DNA of 64,000 nucleotides from Betaproteobacteria bacterium Ga0077540 (GCA_001464125.1 LNEP01000001.1:124001-188000); one strand, 5' to 3'; positions 34,377 to 44,508 are shown, counted from the first letter of the stretch. Notes: generated by a model from the sequence alone, not told the origin. A program made the numbers and translations.

Positions 34377-35195
34377 ATGACTCCCATTATTATGACGGCT
34401 GACGACTACGCGCAAAGTGCAGAAATTGATCACGGCATACTAGCGTTAATTGCTATGGGGCGGCTTACTGCAACATCTTGTTTAGTGCTGAGTCCGCGTT
34501 GGCCGCAAGCCGCACAGCAACTCACTTCTCAAATTAGACAATCTGCAGATATTGGATTGCATTTAGATTTCACCCAATTTACGCATGAGTTAGCCCACAG
34601 TTTAGGTGCGCTCATTGTTAAATCTACATTTAGAATGTTGCCGAATGCCAAAGTGAAGCGAGTGATACAAAGACAACTAGATATCTTTGAAGATGCGCTT
34701 GGGACGCCGCCTGACTATGTAGATGGCCATCAGCATGTGCATCAATTACCTCAAATAAGAGATGCCTTAATGGATGAACTGACTAGACGCTATGGAAGTC
34801 ATGGCCCCTGGATTAGGATTGCAAGACCGCCATTGAGTGATGGCTTTAAAGGCATGGTGATTAAAGCTTTGGGTGCAGCAAGCATAGAGCAGTTGGCGGT
34901 TGATAAGAACCTGCTGAACACTAAAACACTAATGGGTGTATATGGGTTTAATTTAACGGCAGACCTGTACCGTCAACATTTGGCTAATTGGATGGGCATG
35001 GCCAAAAGCTTGCCCGGGCCTATTGCATTAATGTGTCATCCTGCCTGTGGGGTAAGTACAACTGATCCACTAGATGACCCTATATTTGCAGCTAGGCGAA
35101 CAGAATATGAGGTGCTGGCATCTGCGCAGTTCTCTGCGTTATTAGACCAAGCGCGTGTCAGTCTGGTGCGCGGTAATCATTTCAAATCGGCTTAA
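34377..35195 (+). CDS. ChbG/HpnK (YdjC) family carbohydrate deacetylase
   Basis: A 272-residue metal-dependent deacetylase of the YdjC fold. The start at 34377 follows the GtrA stop by 5 bases and gives MTPIIMTADDYAQ, where the acidic pair binds metal; GLHLDF and DGHQHVHQLP supply other ligands. Relatives remove acetyl groups from N-acetyl sugars (ChbG) or hopanoid glucosamine (HpnK). In this operon it probably deacetylates a lipid-linked HexNAc, as NaxD does for lipid A modification. That link is inferred from gene order. Its 3' end overlaps the convergent gene at 35192 by 4 bases. Confidence 0.88.
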   Translation: MTPIIMTADDYAQSAEIDHGILALIAMGRLTATSCLVLSPRWPQAAQQLTSQIRQSADIGLHLDFTQFTHELAHSLGALIVKSTFRMLPNAKVKRVIQRQLDIFEDALGTPPDYVDGHQHVHQLPQIRDALMDELTRRYGSHGPWIRIARPPLSDGFKGMVIKALGAASIEQLAVDKNLLNTKTLMGVYGFNLTADLYRQHLANWMGMAKSLPGPIALMCHPACGVSTTDPLDDPIFAARRTEYEVLASAQFSALLDQARVSLVRGNHFKSA

Positions 35196-35665
35196 GATTT
35201 TTGTTTTAATTTAAGTTTAGTTGCTGGCTTGATGACGGAGGCGAATTGCATCACGCAATCTTCTTTACCGTAGTTGCCACCACTGTCGTCAGGTTCGTAG
35301 TACAGATTACTGAAGCTCCAGCGGCCACGGCTAAGTTTTTTCATCTCAGCAATGCCCGTGGTGTATTCCGCATATTTGCCATCACTCATTTTGTATGAAA
35401 GCGCTAATCGGTTGCCGTTAGCTACTGCTTGACCGCGATATGTGACGGCATTATCGGTCTCGGTACTGAAATCATAAGCCCCAAATTTGCCATAGCTACT
35501 AATGCGGTTGAGTTTGAGTTTAATGGTGACTTGGTAGTTGCCCACTAACTCATTACTACCCTTACAATCATAGATGCCGCTGAAATTGATACCAGTAAAT
35601 GCCGGTTTTGCTTGCGCTACACTCACAACAGCCATCAGTGCGGCTGATAATAAAATCTTTACCAT
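35192..35665 (-). CDS. Secreted protein of unknown function
   Basis: A 157-residue protein with a clear signal peptide (MVKILLSAALMAVVSVAQA, then KPAF). The mature part is beta-rich (alternating hydrophobic residues in GNYQVTIKLKLNRI and others) with two cysteines (YDCKG, EDCVMQ) that could pair in the periplasm, and a Lys-rich C-terminus (KLKLKQKS). I do not recognise a family. It is convergent with the ChbG gene (4-base overlap) and divergent from the GH17 gene. Confidence 0.7.
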   Translation of the reverse strand: MVKILLSAALMAVVSVAQAKPAFTGINFSGIYDCKGSNELVGNYQVTIKLKLNRISSYGKFGAYDFSTETDNAVTYRGQAVANGNRLALSYKMSDGKYAEYTTGIAEMKKLSRGRWSFSNLYYEPDDSGGNYGKEDCVMQFASVIKPATKLKLKQKS

Positions 35666-35839
35666 AAAATACGAAACCTAACTGAACCAAATCCAATAGT
35701 ATTATTGTACTGTGTGCAGGGGAAATCAGGGCAATATCTCCTCATGTTTTTTGTTTTTATTCATGGACTGCTTTATCATGTCAGCTCTTCAAGTTGATGT
35801 GGTCTTCGTATCACGCAAACGCATTGGAACTTTCACTTT

Positions 35840-37456
35840 ATGAATAGCGCTCAGCCCCATTTATCGTGGCGTTTTACTTTGTTTAATTTGATTTTATTGG
35901 TATTGCTGGGCGCATGGCTATGGCAAAAAAACCAAGCTGTGACAGTCGTAGATGCCGTGCTACCAGCTGATGGTAAAGTGCAATGCGTTTCGTATGCGCC
36001 ATATTACGGAAAAGACCAAACCCCGTTCAAAATTGGGACTGTGATTCCGAAATCGCAGATAGACAAAGACTTAGCGCGTATTGCCAATCAATCAAACTGT
36101 GTTCGCATTTACTCTGTGGGGCAAGGGCTAGATTATGTGCCACAAGCTGCGCAAAAGCATGGACTGCAGGTGCTCGTAGGCGCATGGATAGGCTGGACAG
36201 CCGCAGACAATGAAAAAGAAATCAAGTTAGCCACCACCCTCGCAAATCAATATCCAGACACAGTGAAGGCGTTGATTATTGGAAATGAGGTGCTGCTTCG
36301 AGGCGAGCAAACAGAAGAGGCCATGCTGGCCTATATTGCACAAGCCAAGCAATTGACTAAAGTCCCTGTTACTTATGCTGATGTCTGGGAGTTTTGGCTC
36401 AAGCACAGCAAATTGGAACAGTCCGTAGATTTTGTGACCATTCATTTACTGCCCTATTGGGAGAATGACCCACAATCGGTTGAGCAATCGATAGCACATG
36501 CCAATAACGTGATGACTAAATTGGATGCCGCTTTTGAAAAACCAATTTTAATTGGTGAAACAGGTTGGCCATCGATTGGTCGTCAGCGCGGATTGTCTAC
36601 CCCAAGTCAACTCAACCAAGCTCGTTATCTTCGCGCTTTCTTACGTGAGGCGCATCAGAAACAATGGCAATACAATTTGATTGAAGCGTTTGATCAGCCA
36701 TGGAAGCGCGAGTTGGAAGGTACGGTGGGTGGTTTCTGGGGGGTCTATGATACTGACCTTAACCCAAAATTTAACTTTAGTGGTGAGGTGGCAGAAAGAG
36801 ATGACCAATGGACCCTCATCTATTTTGGTGGGCTTGGTATGCTGATATTAATAGGGGTTGCTTACTTGGCTGGTGTGAGACATCAGCAATCGCTTATCGC
36901 TGTTGGCGTGTTGGGAGCGCTGACAGGTGTGGCGGGCATGTTGCAGTTTGAGTACCTAAGCACGGCCTGTGGAGACGGTGCTTTGCTAAGCGCGCTGACT
37001 TGTGTACCCAACGCTGGGCGACCATTGGCTGGTGTGGTGATGCTGTTGCAATGGTGCTCATTGGGTGGAGCAATGCTGGCAACATGGGCAATCGTATTCA
37101 GCTTGACGCTGTTGCCCCAATATCGCTCACTGTCATTACATCTCATCCAGCTATCAGCAATTATCCTGTTGATTGGAGCCGCCACCATCGGTGTGCTCTT
37201 AACGGTGGACGGGCGTTATCGTGATTTCCCAGTCATGTTGTATGCATTACCGGTTTTACAGTTATCGCTCGGCATGGTGATTGCGAAATTGTCCGTGCAA
37301 TGGTTTCAACCGTTATCGTTGTCATTGGCTATGGCCGCATTTACCGCTGCCGTCATCGCTTATTTAATAGAGCCACTGAACACAAACGCAATATATTGGC
37401 TGGGGCTCACATTGTTGATGGTGATGCCAGTACTATTCAAAAGCAAACAACAATAA
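35840..37456 (+). CDS. Membrane GH17 protein (beta-1,3-glucan active)
   Basis: A 538-residue protein with an N-terminal helix (about 12-28), a GH17 TIM barrel (about 45-320) and about six C-terminal membrane helices (about 325-535). The two catalytic glutamates are visible: the acid/base in IIGNEVLLRGE (Glu150) and the nucleophile in ILIGETGWPS (Glu240). Bacterial GH17 domains of this type act as transglycosylases that branch or cyclise beta-1,3-glucan. It lies 20 bases before a GH17-GT2 synthase, so the two probably build and remodel the same periplasmic or surface glucan. Confidence 0.88.
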   Translation: MNSAQPHLSWRFTLFNLILLVLLGAWLWQKNQAVTVVDAVLPADGKVQCVSYAPYYGKDQTPFKIGTVIPKSQIDKDLARIANQSNCVRIYSVGQGLDYVPQAAQKHGLQVLVGAWIGWTAADNEKEIKLATTLANQYPDTVKALIIGNEVLLRGEQTEEAMLAYIAQAKQLTKVPVTYADVWEFWLKHSKLEQSVDFVTIHLLPYWENDPQSVEQSIAHANNVMTKLDAAFEKPILIGETGWPSIGRQRGLSTPSQLNQARYLRAFLREAHQKQWQYNLIEAFDQPWKRELEGTVGGFWGVYDTDLNPKFNFSGEVAERDDQWTLIYFGGLGMLILIGVAYLAGVRHQQSLIAVGVLGALTGVAGMLQFEYLSTACGDGALLSALTCVPNAGRPLAGVVMLLQWCSLGGAMLATWAIVFSLTLLPQYRSLSLHLIQLSAIILLIGAATIGVLLTVDGRYRDFPVMLYALPVLQLSLGMVIAKLSVQWFQPLSLSLAMAAFTAAVIAYLIEPLNTNAIYWLGLTLLMVMPVLFKSKQQ

Positions 37457-37476
37457 TCAATCAAGAATCGTTGAAT

Positions 37477-40047
37477 ATGCATCACACTTTTAAACGTCTG
37501 ACTTTTCCAATCCTATTTGCAATCCTGTTCGCGATTGTACACTTTGGTATTTGGGCGTTCACCAACCATACCATTCAGTTGTTGGATGCTCCACCCCTTG
37601 TGCGAGGCTTTGCTTACAGTGGCTATCAAAAGGATCAAAGTCCTCTTGAACGCAAGTACCCAAGTACTGCAGAGTTGGCCAAAGATTTAAAGCTGTTGGA
37701 CCCACTCACCAACCGTATTCGTTTATATGGGTCATTGGAAAACACAGAAGTAACGGCAATCGCCTCTAAACTCAACTTCAATGTGATTGCAGGCGCATGG
37801 ATTAGCCCAGACCCTAGCTTAAATGCACGTGAAATAGCTGCGTTAGAAGAAAAGATTAAGTTTTACCCAAATATTACGCGCGCCATTGTCGGTAATGAGG
37901 TTTTACTAAGAAAAGATTTAACGCTGGAACAGCTCACGCCGTATTTGGATGAAGTAAGGAAAAGCGCAGAGATTCCTGTTTCTACCGCGGAGCCTTGGCA
38001 TGTCTGGTTGAAATACCCTGAGCTGGTGAAGCATGTGGACTTTATTGCCGTACATCTTCTGCCATACCACGAGGGAGTCCCAGTTGAAGATGCAGTAAAT
38101 TATGCCATGCAGCGCTATAACGAGATCATGAATGCTTATCCTCGTAAAAAAATCATCATCACAGAAATTGGTTGGCCAAGCCGCGGCCCAGATATTGGCG
38201 CAGCCAGAGCTTCTGAAATCAATCAGGCACGATTTATACGTGAGTTTTTAGCCAAAACTGCCTACCAAAACTACGATTATTATTTGATGGAAGCTTTTGA
38301 CCAGCCATGGAAAAAAGAGATTGAAGGTTGGGCTGGGGCTTATTGGGGAATGTTTGATGCAGATCGAATTGCAAAATATTCACTAAAAGGGGCTGTACCA
38401 AAAGACAATCGGTGGGTGGTCAAAGCTAAGTGGGCAACGTTGATTGCATTCTTCCCGATTATGTTCATTGCCTGGCGCTTTAGGCATTGGGGGCTGGGCG
38501 GTAAAGTGTCGATGGCGGCATTGTTGCAGGCTTGTATTACCACATTGGTAGTCGCTTGGAACTTGCCAGGCGATTACTACTACACGCTACGAGATTTTAT
38601 TGTATTAATAGGTCTGATTGTTGGCATGATGCTGACCTCGGCAGTATTGATGACCTATGCGGTAGAGTTTAGTGAGGTGATGTTCAAGGGTTTATGGGTG
38701 AGGGCGTTTAAACGTGCCAAACCGCTACCAGCTGAGCAAGAGTTATTTACTTCTATTCATTTGGCATGCTATAACGAGCCGCCGGAAATGGTGATTGCCA
38801 CCATTGATAGTTTGGCCAAGCTCAATTACACCCAATATGAAGTGATTGTGGTAGATAACAATACCAAAGATGAAGCGAAGTGGAAGCCAATTGAAGCTTA
38901 TATGGCGCAGTTGCCAGCCAACTTTAAGTTCTTTCACTTGCCTAACTGGCCTGGTTTTAAGGCAGGTGCGCTTAACTTTGCGTTGCAACAAACCGATGCC
39001 AGAACGCAAGTAGTTGGGGTCGTTGATGCGGATTATGTAGTGACGCCTGATTGGCTATCTGATTTGGTGCCGCACTTTGCCGATCAAAAGGTGGCGGTGG
39101 TTCAAGCCCCGCAAGCGCATCGGGATTGGGAAAATAACTTTTTCAGAAGAATGTGTAACTGGGAGTTTGAAGGTTTCTTCAAAATCGGCATGCACCATCG
39201 CCATGAACGCAATGCGCTCATTCAGCATGGCACCATGACCTTGGTACGCCGTCAGGCCTTGATGGATAATGGGCGTTGGTCAGAATGGTGTATATGTGAA
39301 GATACTGAGCTAGGCCTGCGTCTGCTAGAGGGCGGCTATGAATTGCGTTATGTGGATGATGTGTTTGGACGTGGACTGACCCCCGCCAATTTTAATGCAC
39401 TTAAATCTCAGCGCTTCCGTTGGGCATTTGGCGCCATGCAGATTCTAAAACACCATATGCCCAAGTTGTTGGGTCGGTCTACCTTAACATTTGGCCAGCG
39501 TTACCATTTCCTCACGGGTTGGTTTGGTTGGCTGGGGGATGCCTTACAGCTGTTTTTTACGTTAGGTTCTATTGGCTGGACAGTTGCAATGCTCGCTTTC
39601 CCCAATACGTTTAGTCTGCCTGTGGCCATTATGATTACGCCTATCTTATGCTTTTTGGCCATTAAAGCAGCGCTTGGCCCTGTGTTGTACCGTAAAACCA
39701 TGCAATGTAGTTGGCTGGATATCTGGGGTGCTTCTTTGGCAAGTTTAGGTTTGTCGCACGCGATTGCACGTGGCGTGCTGATGGGCTTAATTCAAAAGCG
39801 CGGTGTGTTTAAAGTCACTGCTAAAGGCAAAATCAAAGGAAAGAAATGGGAGATATTCAAGCCTATTTATGAAGAAGTAAGTTTGTTACTAGCGTTGATA
39901 CTCGCCAGCGTCTCCATGCTGGCCACGCGCGGGTTTGCGAATTTGGATGCTCAGTTATGGGTATTGATGTTGACCTTGCAATCGCTACCATACTGGAGCG
40001 CGTTGATTTGCCAATTGATTTCTGAAAGAAAAGATAAAGCGCCATAG
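37477..40047 (+). CDS. GH17-GT2 glucan synthase (NdvB-type)
   Basis: An 856-residue fusion. Start at the ATG at 37477, since upstream codons run into the previous gene; no strong Shine-Dalgarno is seen. Order: membrane helix (about 10-28), GH17 domain (about 35-320; Glu141 in IVGNEVLLR and Glu230 in ITEIGWPS), two to three helices, processive GT2 domain (about 425-700) with YNEPPEMV, VVGVVDADY, CEDTELG and QRFRWAFG, then about four C-terminal helices. This matches the Pseudomonas/Bradyrhizobium NdvB type that makes cyclic beta-1,3/1,6-glucans. All key residues are present. Confidence 0.9.
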   Translation: MHHTFKRLTFPILFAILFAIVHFGIWAFTNHTIQLLDAPPLVRGFAYSGYQKDQSPLERKYPSTAELAKDLKLLDPLTNRIRLYGSLENTEVTAIASKLNFNVIAGAWISPDPSLNAREIAALEEKIKFYPNITRAIVGNEVLLRKDLTLEQLTPYLDEVRKSAEIPVSTAEPWHVWLKYPELVKHVDFIAVHLLPYHEGVPVEDAVNYAMQRYNEIMNAYPRKKIIITEIGWPSRGPDIGAARASEINQARFIREFLAKTAYQNYDYYLMEAFDQPWKKEIEGWAGAYWGMFDADRIAKYSLKGAVPKDNRWVVKAKWATLIAFFPIMFIAWRFRHWGLGGKVSMAALLQACITTLVVAWNLPGDYYYTLRDFIVLIGLIVGMMLTSAVLMTYAVEFSEVMFKGLWVRAFKRAKPLPAEQELFTSIHLACYNEPPEMVIATIDSLAKLNYTQYEVIVVDNNTKDEAKWKPIEAYMAQLPANFKFFHLPNWPGFKAGALNFALQQTDARTQVVGVVDADYVVTPDWLSDLVPHFADQKVAVVQAPQAHRDWENNFFRRMCNWEFEGFFKIGMHHRHERNALIQHGTMTLVRRQALMDNGRWSEWCICEDTELGLRLLEGGYELRYVDDVFGRGLTPANFNALKSQRFRWAFGAMQILKHHMPKLLGRSTLTFGQRYHFLTGWFGWLGDALQLFFTLGSIGWTVAMLAFPNTFSLPVAIMITPILCFLAIKAALGPVLYRKTMQCSWLDIWGASLASLGLSHAIARGVLMGLIQKRGVFKVTAKGKIKGKKWEIFKPIYEEVSLLLALILASVSMLATRGFANLDAQLWVLMLTLQSLPYWSALICQLISERKDKAP

Positions 40048-40124
40048 ACTATTCACGTTGAACAATATTAATTTCATTGCTCAACGTGAGTTACAAGCTA
40101 TGCTTTCGTCTACAGTAGTTGGTT

Positions 40125-40703
40125 TTATTGGACGTGTGGGCCAGCTTTAAATACACGAGCGTCGGGTACTTGATTCACATGAATCAAATTATTGGTCTCA
40201 AAGCCTAGCGCTTTGGCTTTAGACATTAATTCTTGCTTAATCGGATAAGTTAGTTGAGGTGTACGTGCCAGTATCCACAAGTAGGATTTGTCCGGGCCAC
40301 ATACCATCACATAGTTGTAATAGGGTTTGTCCAATTCCATGATGTTGTAAGCGCCATAGAACGGGCCAAAAAACGATACCTTAAGCTTGCCTGTGTAAGT
40401 GCCATCGGCATTAGGGGCATCCACAAAGTAGGCTTTGCCCTCGGCTTGCTGCCATTCTTGCGTTTTAGGGTTGTAGCCACGATTAATCACCTTGATGCTG
40501 CCGTCCTCATTTTTAGTGTAAGTGGCAGTTACTTGTTCCAAATCACGTTCAAAAGAATGGTCCAAGCGCGCAATTTCATACCAAGTGCCTAAGTATTGAT
40601 TAGCATCAACACTATCCACTACCTTCACCTTGTCTGGCACCCCCATGCAGGCGGCAGGCAAGATGAACAAACTTAACACTATTACTTTTATGAGGTTCAG
40701 CAT
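40125..40703 (-). CDS. blc: Bacterial lipocalin (Blc-like lipoprotein)
   Basis: A 192-residue outer-membrane lipoprotein. The lipobox LPAAC (Cys19) directs lipidation. Lipocalin motifs are YLGTWYEIARLDHSFE and GYNPKTQEW, and NIMELDKPYYNYVMV completes the barrel. E. coli Blc binds lysophospholipids and is induced by stress. It is convergent with the GH17-GT2 gene; an imperfect inverted repeat (40054-40088) lies between. Downstream, the YaiI and MAPEG genes read the same way. Confidence 0.92.
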   Translation of the reverse strand: MLNLIKVIVLSLFILPAACMGVPDKVKVVDSVDANQYLGTWYEIARLDHSFERDLEQVTATYTKNEDGSIKVINRGYNPKTQEWQQAEGKAYFVDAPNADGTYTGKLKVSFFGPFYGAYNIMELDKPYYNYVMVCGPDKSYLWILARTPQLTYPIKQELMSKAKALGFETNNLIHVNQVPDARVFKAGPHVQ

Positions 40704-40722
40704 TTGCTTATATTTCCTATTA

Positions 40723-41178
40723 TTAGGTTGTGGTGTGGCGTTTTGCCAGAAATCGATCTAGCTCGCTGGCAAAGAGTTGTCTGTCTGCATGGTTGAACGC
40801 TGAAGGTCCAGACAATTCAACACCAGTGCTGCGGAGTTCTTCCATTAAGTTACGCATGGCTAGTCTCTCCGCCATATTGGCCTTGGAATAAAACACGCCT
40901 CTTGGGTTAAGCGCAAACGCTTGTTTCGCAATCACCAATGCCGCCAACGGAATGTCCGCAGTAATGACCAAATCGCCGCTGTTGAGTTCCTGCACGATGC
41001 GGCTATCAGCCACATCAAATCCTTTGTCTACTGTGAGCAGTTGAATAAAAGGTGAGGGTGGAAGCTTTAAATATGTATTGGCCACAAAGACGGTATGCAC
41101 TTTGACGCGATTCGCCGCTCGGTACAGTATCTCTTTAATCACCACTGGGCAGGCATCTGCATCTACCCAAATCTTCAT
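40723..41178 (-). CDS. YaiI/YqxD family protein (DUF188, PIN-like)
   Basis: A 151-residue protein of the UPF0178/DUF188 family. Conserved segments: [16 protein letters not shown] at the N-terminus, [22 protein letters not shown] and NPRGVFYS. The acidic residues ([12 protein letters not shown]) sit where PIN-like nucleases bind metal, but no function is established. It overlaps the MAPEG gene by 4 bases (ATGA) and is 19 bases upstream of blc, so the three form one leftward unit. Confidence 0.92.
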   Translation of the reverse strand: MKIWVDADACPVVIKEILYRAANRVKVHTVFVANTYLKLPPSPFIQLLTVDKGFDVADSRIVQELNSGDLVITADIPLAALVIAKQAFALNPRGVFYSKANMAERLAMRNLMEELRSTGVELSGPSAFNHADRQLFASELDRFLAKRHTTT

Positions 41179-41576
41179 GCAAACAACGCCGTATAGATTA
41201 AATAGAATGCAGCAAGTGCCATGACTCCAAACGTACTTATCATGCCATATTTGCGATATTTAAATGGCTCTGGGTCTTGGCTCACACCATAGGCGTGTGC
41301 GCAACGTGCAATCACTAAGACTACACAAAGTGCATGGACTAAGTAGCTGGGAGCTAGGCTCAATTCCATCATTAACAACAGCAGCAATGCCATGGGCACA
41401 TATTGTGCAAAATTATTGTGTACAGCGATGGCGCGTTTAAGCGAAGGTTTATGACCATCGCCAATAGGCACGCGATGAAATCTGCGTTGCTTAACGACCA
41501 ATATACTCAAACAGATGAACAGCAAGGCTAGCGCACCTGCGTAGGCCGGAACAATGTGAACAGTAGCAGTCATCAT
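41175..41576 (-). CDS. MAPEG family membrane protein
   Basis: A 133-residue protein with four membrane helices and the MAPEG (membrane-associated eicosanoid/glutathione metabolism) pattern: [29 protein letters not shown] with the conserved H-N-x-x-E/Q region and RCAHAYG. Bacterial members are glutathione-dependent transferases or peroxidases of unknown substrate. It is translationally coupled to the YaiI gene (4-base overlap). Confidence 0.9.
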   Translation of the reverse strand: MMTATVHIVPAYAGALALLFICLSILVVKQRRFHRVPIGDGHKPSLKRAIAVHNNFAQYVPMALLLLLMMELSLAPSYLVHALCVVLVIARCAHAYGVSQDPEPFKYRKYGMISTFGVMALAAFYLIYTALFA

Positions 41577-41697
41577 GGGTGTCCAGTGTTTAGTGAAAAC
41601 TATACTTCAACGGCAGTGAATGCAAATTAAAGTGATAGCAAAGCTAAAGGTATTTTAGCCTAAATACCGGAGCAATCAATTCGTGGCCTTACGCTCA

Positions 41698-43185
41698 TTA
41701 ACGACCGCGTTGGCCACCACGATGCACCGGTTTAGGCGCAAATAAGGGTGTTTGTGGCAACGCTTGGTGCTTAGCCGCTTCAGAAATCAATCTGCCGTGG
41801 GGCATGGTTGGTTTTGCTGGAGCATGTTGTTGAGATTGTCCCAATGATTGGCTCTGCGGCTTTTGTTTGCTTTGATGTTGCTTCTGCGGCTTAGCGTTAT
41901 TTTTTTGCTGCGCTTGTCCAGTATTACGACCATTCGCAGTTTGTTGACCTGACTGGGGGCGACGTCCCTGTGGCTGTTTTGGTGGTCTGGGTGCTTCCGG
42001 TTCTTGTTTTGTGGGTGGTTCAAAGCCTTCTACTGTGGCTTTGGGGATTTCACGTTTAATCAGCTTTTCAATGTCTTTGAGATATTTAGCTTCTTCAAAA
42101 TCGACTAATGAAATGGCAGCACCTGTGCTGCCAGCGCGGCCAGTACGACCAATTCGATGCACGTAATCCTCAGGCACATTGGGTAACTCAAAATTCACTA
42201 CTTGCGGTAATTGGTCAATATCCAAACCGCGAGCTGCAATGTCAGTCGCTACGAGCGCAGTCACAGCCCCATTTTTAAAATCAGCCAGTGCTTTAGTACG
42301 TGCACCTTGACTCTTATTGCCATGAATCGCTGCGGCAGTGATGCCATCTTTCATGAGCTTTTCGGCCAGACGATTAGCCCCGTGTTTTGTCCGTGTAAAT
42401 ATGAGGACTTGTTGCCATTGGTGTTGTTTAATCAAATGGCAGACCAAAGCACTTTTGTGCGCTTGCTTAACCATATGCACCGTTTGCGCAACCATCTCAG
42501 AAGCGGTGTTGCGGCGCGCCACCTCAACAAAAGCGGGGTTATTCAATAAACCATCTGCCAAACGTTTGATTTCATCCGAGAAAGTGGCCGAGAACAGCAG
42601 GTTCTGGCGTTTTTTAGGCAGCATTGCCAGCACTTTTTTTATGTCGTGGATAAAGCCCATGTCTAACATACGGTCTGCTTCATCTAACACCAAGATCTCT
42701 ATGCCAGATAAATCCACTGCTTTTTGATTGGCTAAATCCAATAAGCGCCCAGGTGTAGCAACTAAAATATCAATACCACGGTTGAGGCGGTTGATTTGTG
42801 GGTTAATGTTGACGCCACCAAAAACCACCATGGATTTTAATGGCAGGTATTTACCGTAAGTCTGAACGGATTCTTCAATCTGTGCAGCTAACTCTCGGGT
42901 GGGGGTTAGCATTAAGCAGCGTGGTTTGCCTTTGGCTGTGCTTGTAGGCGCTTGGCTGAGCACATGCAAAATAGGCAAAGTAAAGCCTGCTGTCTTGCCA
43001 GTGCCGGTTTGTGCCCCTGCCAATAAATCACCACCATTGAGCACTTGCGGAATCGCTTTGGCTTGAATGGGGGTGGGCGTGGTATAGCCCGCGTCTTCAA
43101 TGGCGCGGAGAATAGGGGCGGCTAAGCCTAATTGATTGAATTGTAATGTTGTATCCGCTGGTGACAGCGTATCTTGGGTATGCAT
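41698..43185 (-). CDS. rhlE: DEAD-box RNA helicase RhlE
   Basis: A 495-residue RNA helicase. Start at the ATG complement at 43183-43185, preceded by AGGAAA; the longer frame adds 47 residues unlike the family. Motifs: Q-motif (TPIQAKAIP), Walker [43 protein letters not shown], and [10 protein letters not shown]. After the core (about 1-375) comes a low-complexity tail rich in Gln, Pro, Lys, Arg and Gly that should bind RNA. RhlE acts in rRNA maturation and RNA decay. It has its own promoter region; a BON gene is divergent. Confidence 0.94.
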   Translation of the reverse strand: MHTQDTLSPADTTLQFNQLGLAAPILRAIEDAGYTTPTPIQAKAIPQVLNGGDLLAGAQTGTGKTAGFTLPILHVLSQAPTSTAKGKPRCLMLTPTRELAAQIEESVQTYGKYLPLKSMVVFGGVNINPQINRLNRGIDILVATPGRLLDLANQKAVDLSGIEILVLDEADRMLDMGFIHDIKKVLAMLPKKRQNLLFSATFSDEIKRLADGLLNNPAFVEVARRNTASEMVAQTVHMVKQAHKSALVCHLIKQHQWQQVLIFTRTKHGANRLAEKLMKDGITAAAIHGNKSQGARTKALADFKNGAVTALVATDIAARGLDIDQLPQVVNFELPNVPEDYVHRIGRTGRAGSTGAAISLVDFEEAKYLKDIEKLIKREIPKATVEGFEPPTKQEPEAPRPPKQPQGRRPQSGQQTANGRNTGQAQQKNNAKPQKQHQSKQKPQSQSLGQSQQHAPAKPTMPHGRLISEAAKHQALPQTPLFAPKPVHRGGQRGR

Positions 43186-43410
43186 GTAATGTGTTTTCCT
43201 GCGACGGTCAGTTGCTTGATAGCAACACCAATCGAGACAGACGAATAAGTAGTGGTACCGGACTAGCATGATTGCTAGCACTTGGTTAAGCCGCAATGCT
43301 GATTGGTGGGCATTGGGTAGGCGCATTATACGGCCTTAAGCCAGAAAAGCGAGCGTTATCTTTGTATTAGCCAAGTAGCGCTGTGCAGGAATATTCCGAC
43401 AGCAAAATAA

Positions 43411-43422
43411 GAAATGTACGGA
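43411..43422. promoter_or_regulatory. Partial match to the stress-gene element
   Basis: GAAATGTACGGA shares AATGTACG with the two GGAGAATGTMCGA elements and lies about 73 bases before the ATG of this BON gene. The match is weaker than between the other two copies. Confidence 0.2.
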
Positions 43423-43494
43423 TACGGAGCTGAACCTGGTTTTTTTAAAATGTGCTTGTCGTTGATTGACATTAATCGTTTGAAAGGACATCAC

Positions 43495-43839
43495 ATGTTG
43501 ACAAAATTAGTTACTACACAAAAATCATGGCTAGTTGCGTTAGGCTTATTAGCATCCAGCTATGCTTTTGCTAATACAGGCGCAAACGCTGCGGTAAATG
43601 CCAGCGAGCCTATTTATCATTATCAGCCAGCAGAAGTAGTCAAAGCCAATATTGAAGCTGCGCTTAACAGCCAGCAAATTGATACTACACAACTAGAGAT
43701 TCAGGTGGATGACAAAGGCATTGTGAATGCAGCGGGTGAAGTGGCTTCCAGAGCGGATGCAGACAATATTACAAAAATTATTCAAGGTACCGAATCGGTT
43801 TATGCGGTGTTTAGCAAGTTTGTGTATCCAAAGTTATAA
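43495..43839 (+). CDS. Exported BON domain protein
   Basis: A 114-residue protein with a signal peptide (about residues 1-24, ending in SSYAFA before NTGANA) and a single BON domain (about 48-114: VKANIEAALNSQQIDTTQLE and GIVNAAGEVASRADADNI). The start is the ATG at 43495, preceded by AAAGGA. A relative of the GGAGAATGTMCGA element lies upstream (43411-43422). It is probably a periplasmic stress protein like OsmY, related in domain to the EF-hand/BON protein at 20744. Confidence 0.85.
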   Translation: MLTKLVTTQKSWLVALGLLASSYAFANTGANAAVNASEPIYHYQPAEVVKANIEAALNSQQIDTTQLEIQVDDKGIVNAAGEVASRADADNITKIIQGTESVYAVFSKFVYPKL

Positions 43840-43870
43840 AAAGCACACCCAGTAACTTGGTTTAACAATA

Positions 43871-43908
43871 CATCAAGCCACTCATTACTCAATATGCGTG
43901 GCTTGATG
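43871..43908. terminator. Hairpin between convergent BON and DUF502 genes
   Basis: An 11-bp perfect inverted repeat (CATCAAGCCAC / GTGGCTTGATG) with a 16-base loop separates two convergent genes. There is no long T run on either side, so it is a weaker bidirectional terminator or an mRNA end structure. Confidence 0.45.
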
Positions 43909-43914
43909 ATGCTT

Positions 43915-44508
43915 TCATTTATCGTTTTCATGCGTCATAAACGCAAATAAGGATTCTCGCATCACAACCTCTACCGGCATATCAATCACTTGCAACCAAT
44001 CTCTAGGCACAAACACAGTATAGCCACCAATCATATAGCCCATTGGTAAATACACGGCTACACGGTCACCCTCTAAAAACCCGTTTGGTAACCCTTGCAT
44101 ACTCTGGCGAGTAATCAATCCCACAATTTCCAGTGCGTGCCCTGGCATTTTAAGAATCACGGCTTGTTGCGCTGTGCCTTCTTTGTGCGGTGCAAAATAG
44201 TCGGCAAAACTTTTTAAGGATGAATAAATGCTTTTCACTACTGGTAGATTGGTGAAGGGGACTTCTATCAATGCCAGCAACTTGTAAAAGTATTGATGTG
44301 AGACCAAATAACCTAACAAAATGATGGAGGCAAGGCCAAGGACGATACCCATGCCAGGTAAATAAAAATCACCAATAAATGGACGTATCATCCACATGCT
44401 AAAACGTTCTGCCCATACCAGAAAAATATAGAGCAGATAAATGGTAAAGCCCAAGGGCAGTGCTGTCAGTAGCCCGCGAAAAAAGTATTGTGAAACATGC
44501 TTCATCAT
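43915..44508 (-). CDS. DUF502 family membrane protein
   Basis: A 197-residue protein with two N-terminal membrane helices (about 10-30 and 50-72) and a soluble domain containing PFTNLPVVKSIYSSLKSFADYF, the DUF502 signature. AGGAG is 7 bases before the ATG. Function is unknown; it stands alone, 63 bases after the upstream pseudouridine synthase gene end on the same strand. Confidence 0.88.
   Translation of the reverse strand: MMKHVSQYFFRGLLTALPLGFTIYLLYIFLVWAERFSMWMIRPFIGDFYLPGMGIVLGLASIILLGYLVSHQYFYKLLALIEVPFTNLPVVKSIYSSLKSFADYFAPHKEGTAQQAVILKMPGHALEIVGLITRQSMQGLPNGFLEGDRVAVYLPMGYMIGGYTVFVPRDWLQVIDMPVEVVMRESLFAFMTHENDK

Noticed and set aside
40054-40088. Imperfect inverted repeat after the GH17-GT2 gene as a terminator
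   Set aside because: It has no T run and one mismatch, so the support is too weak.
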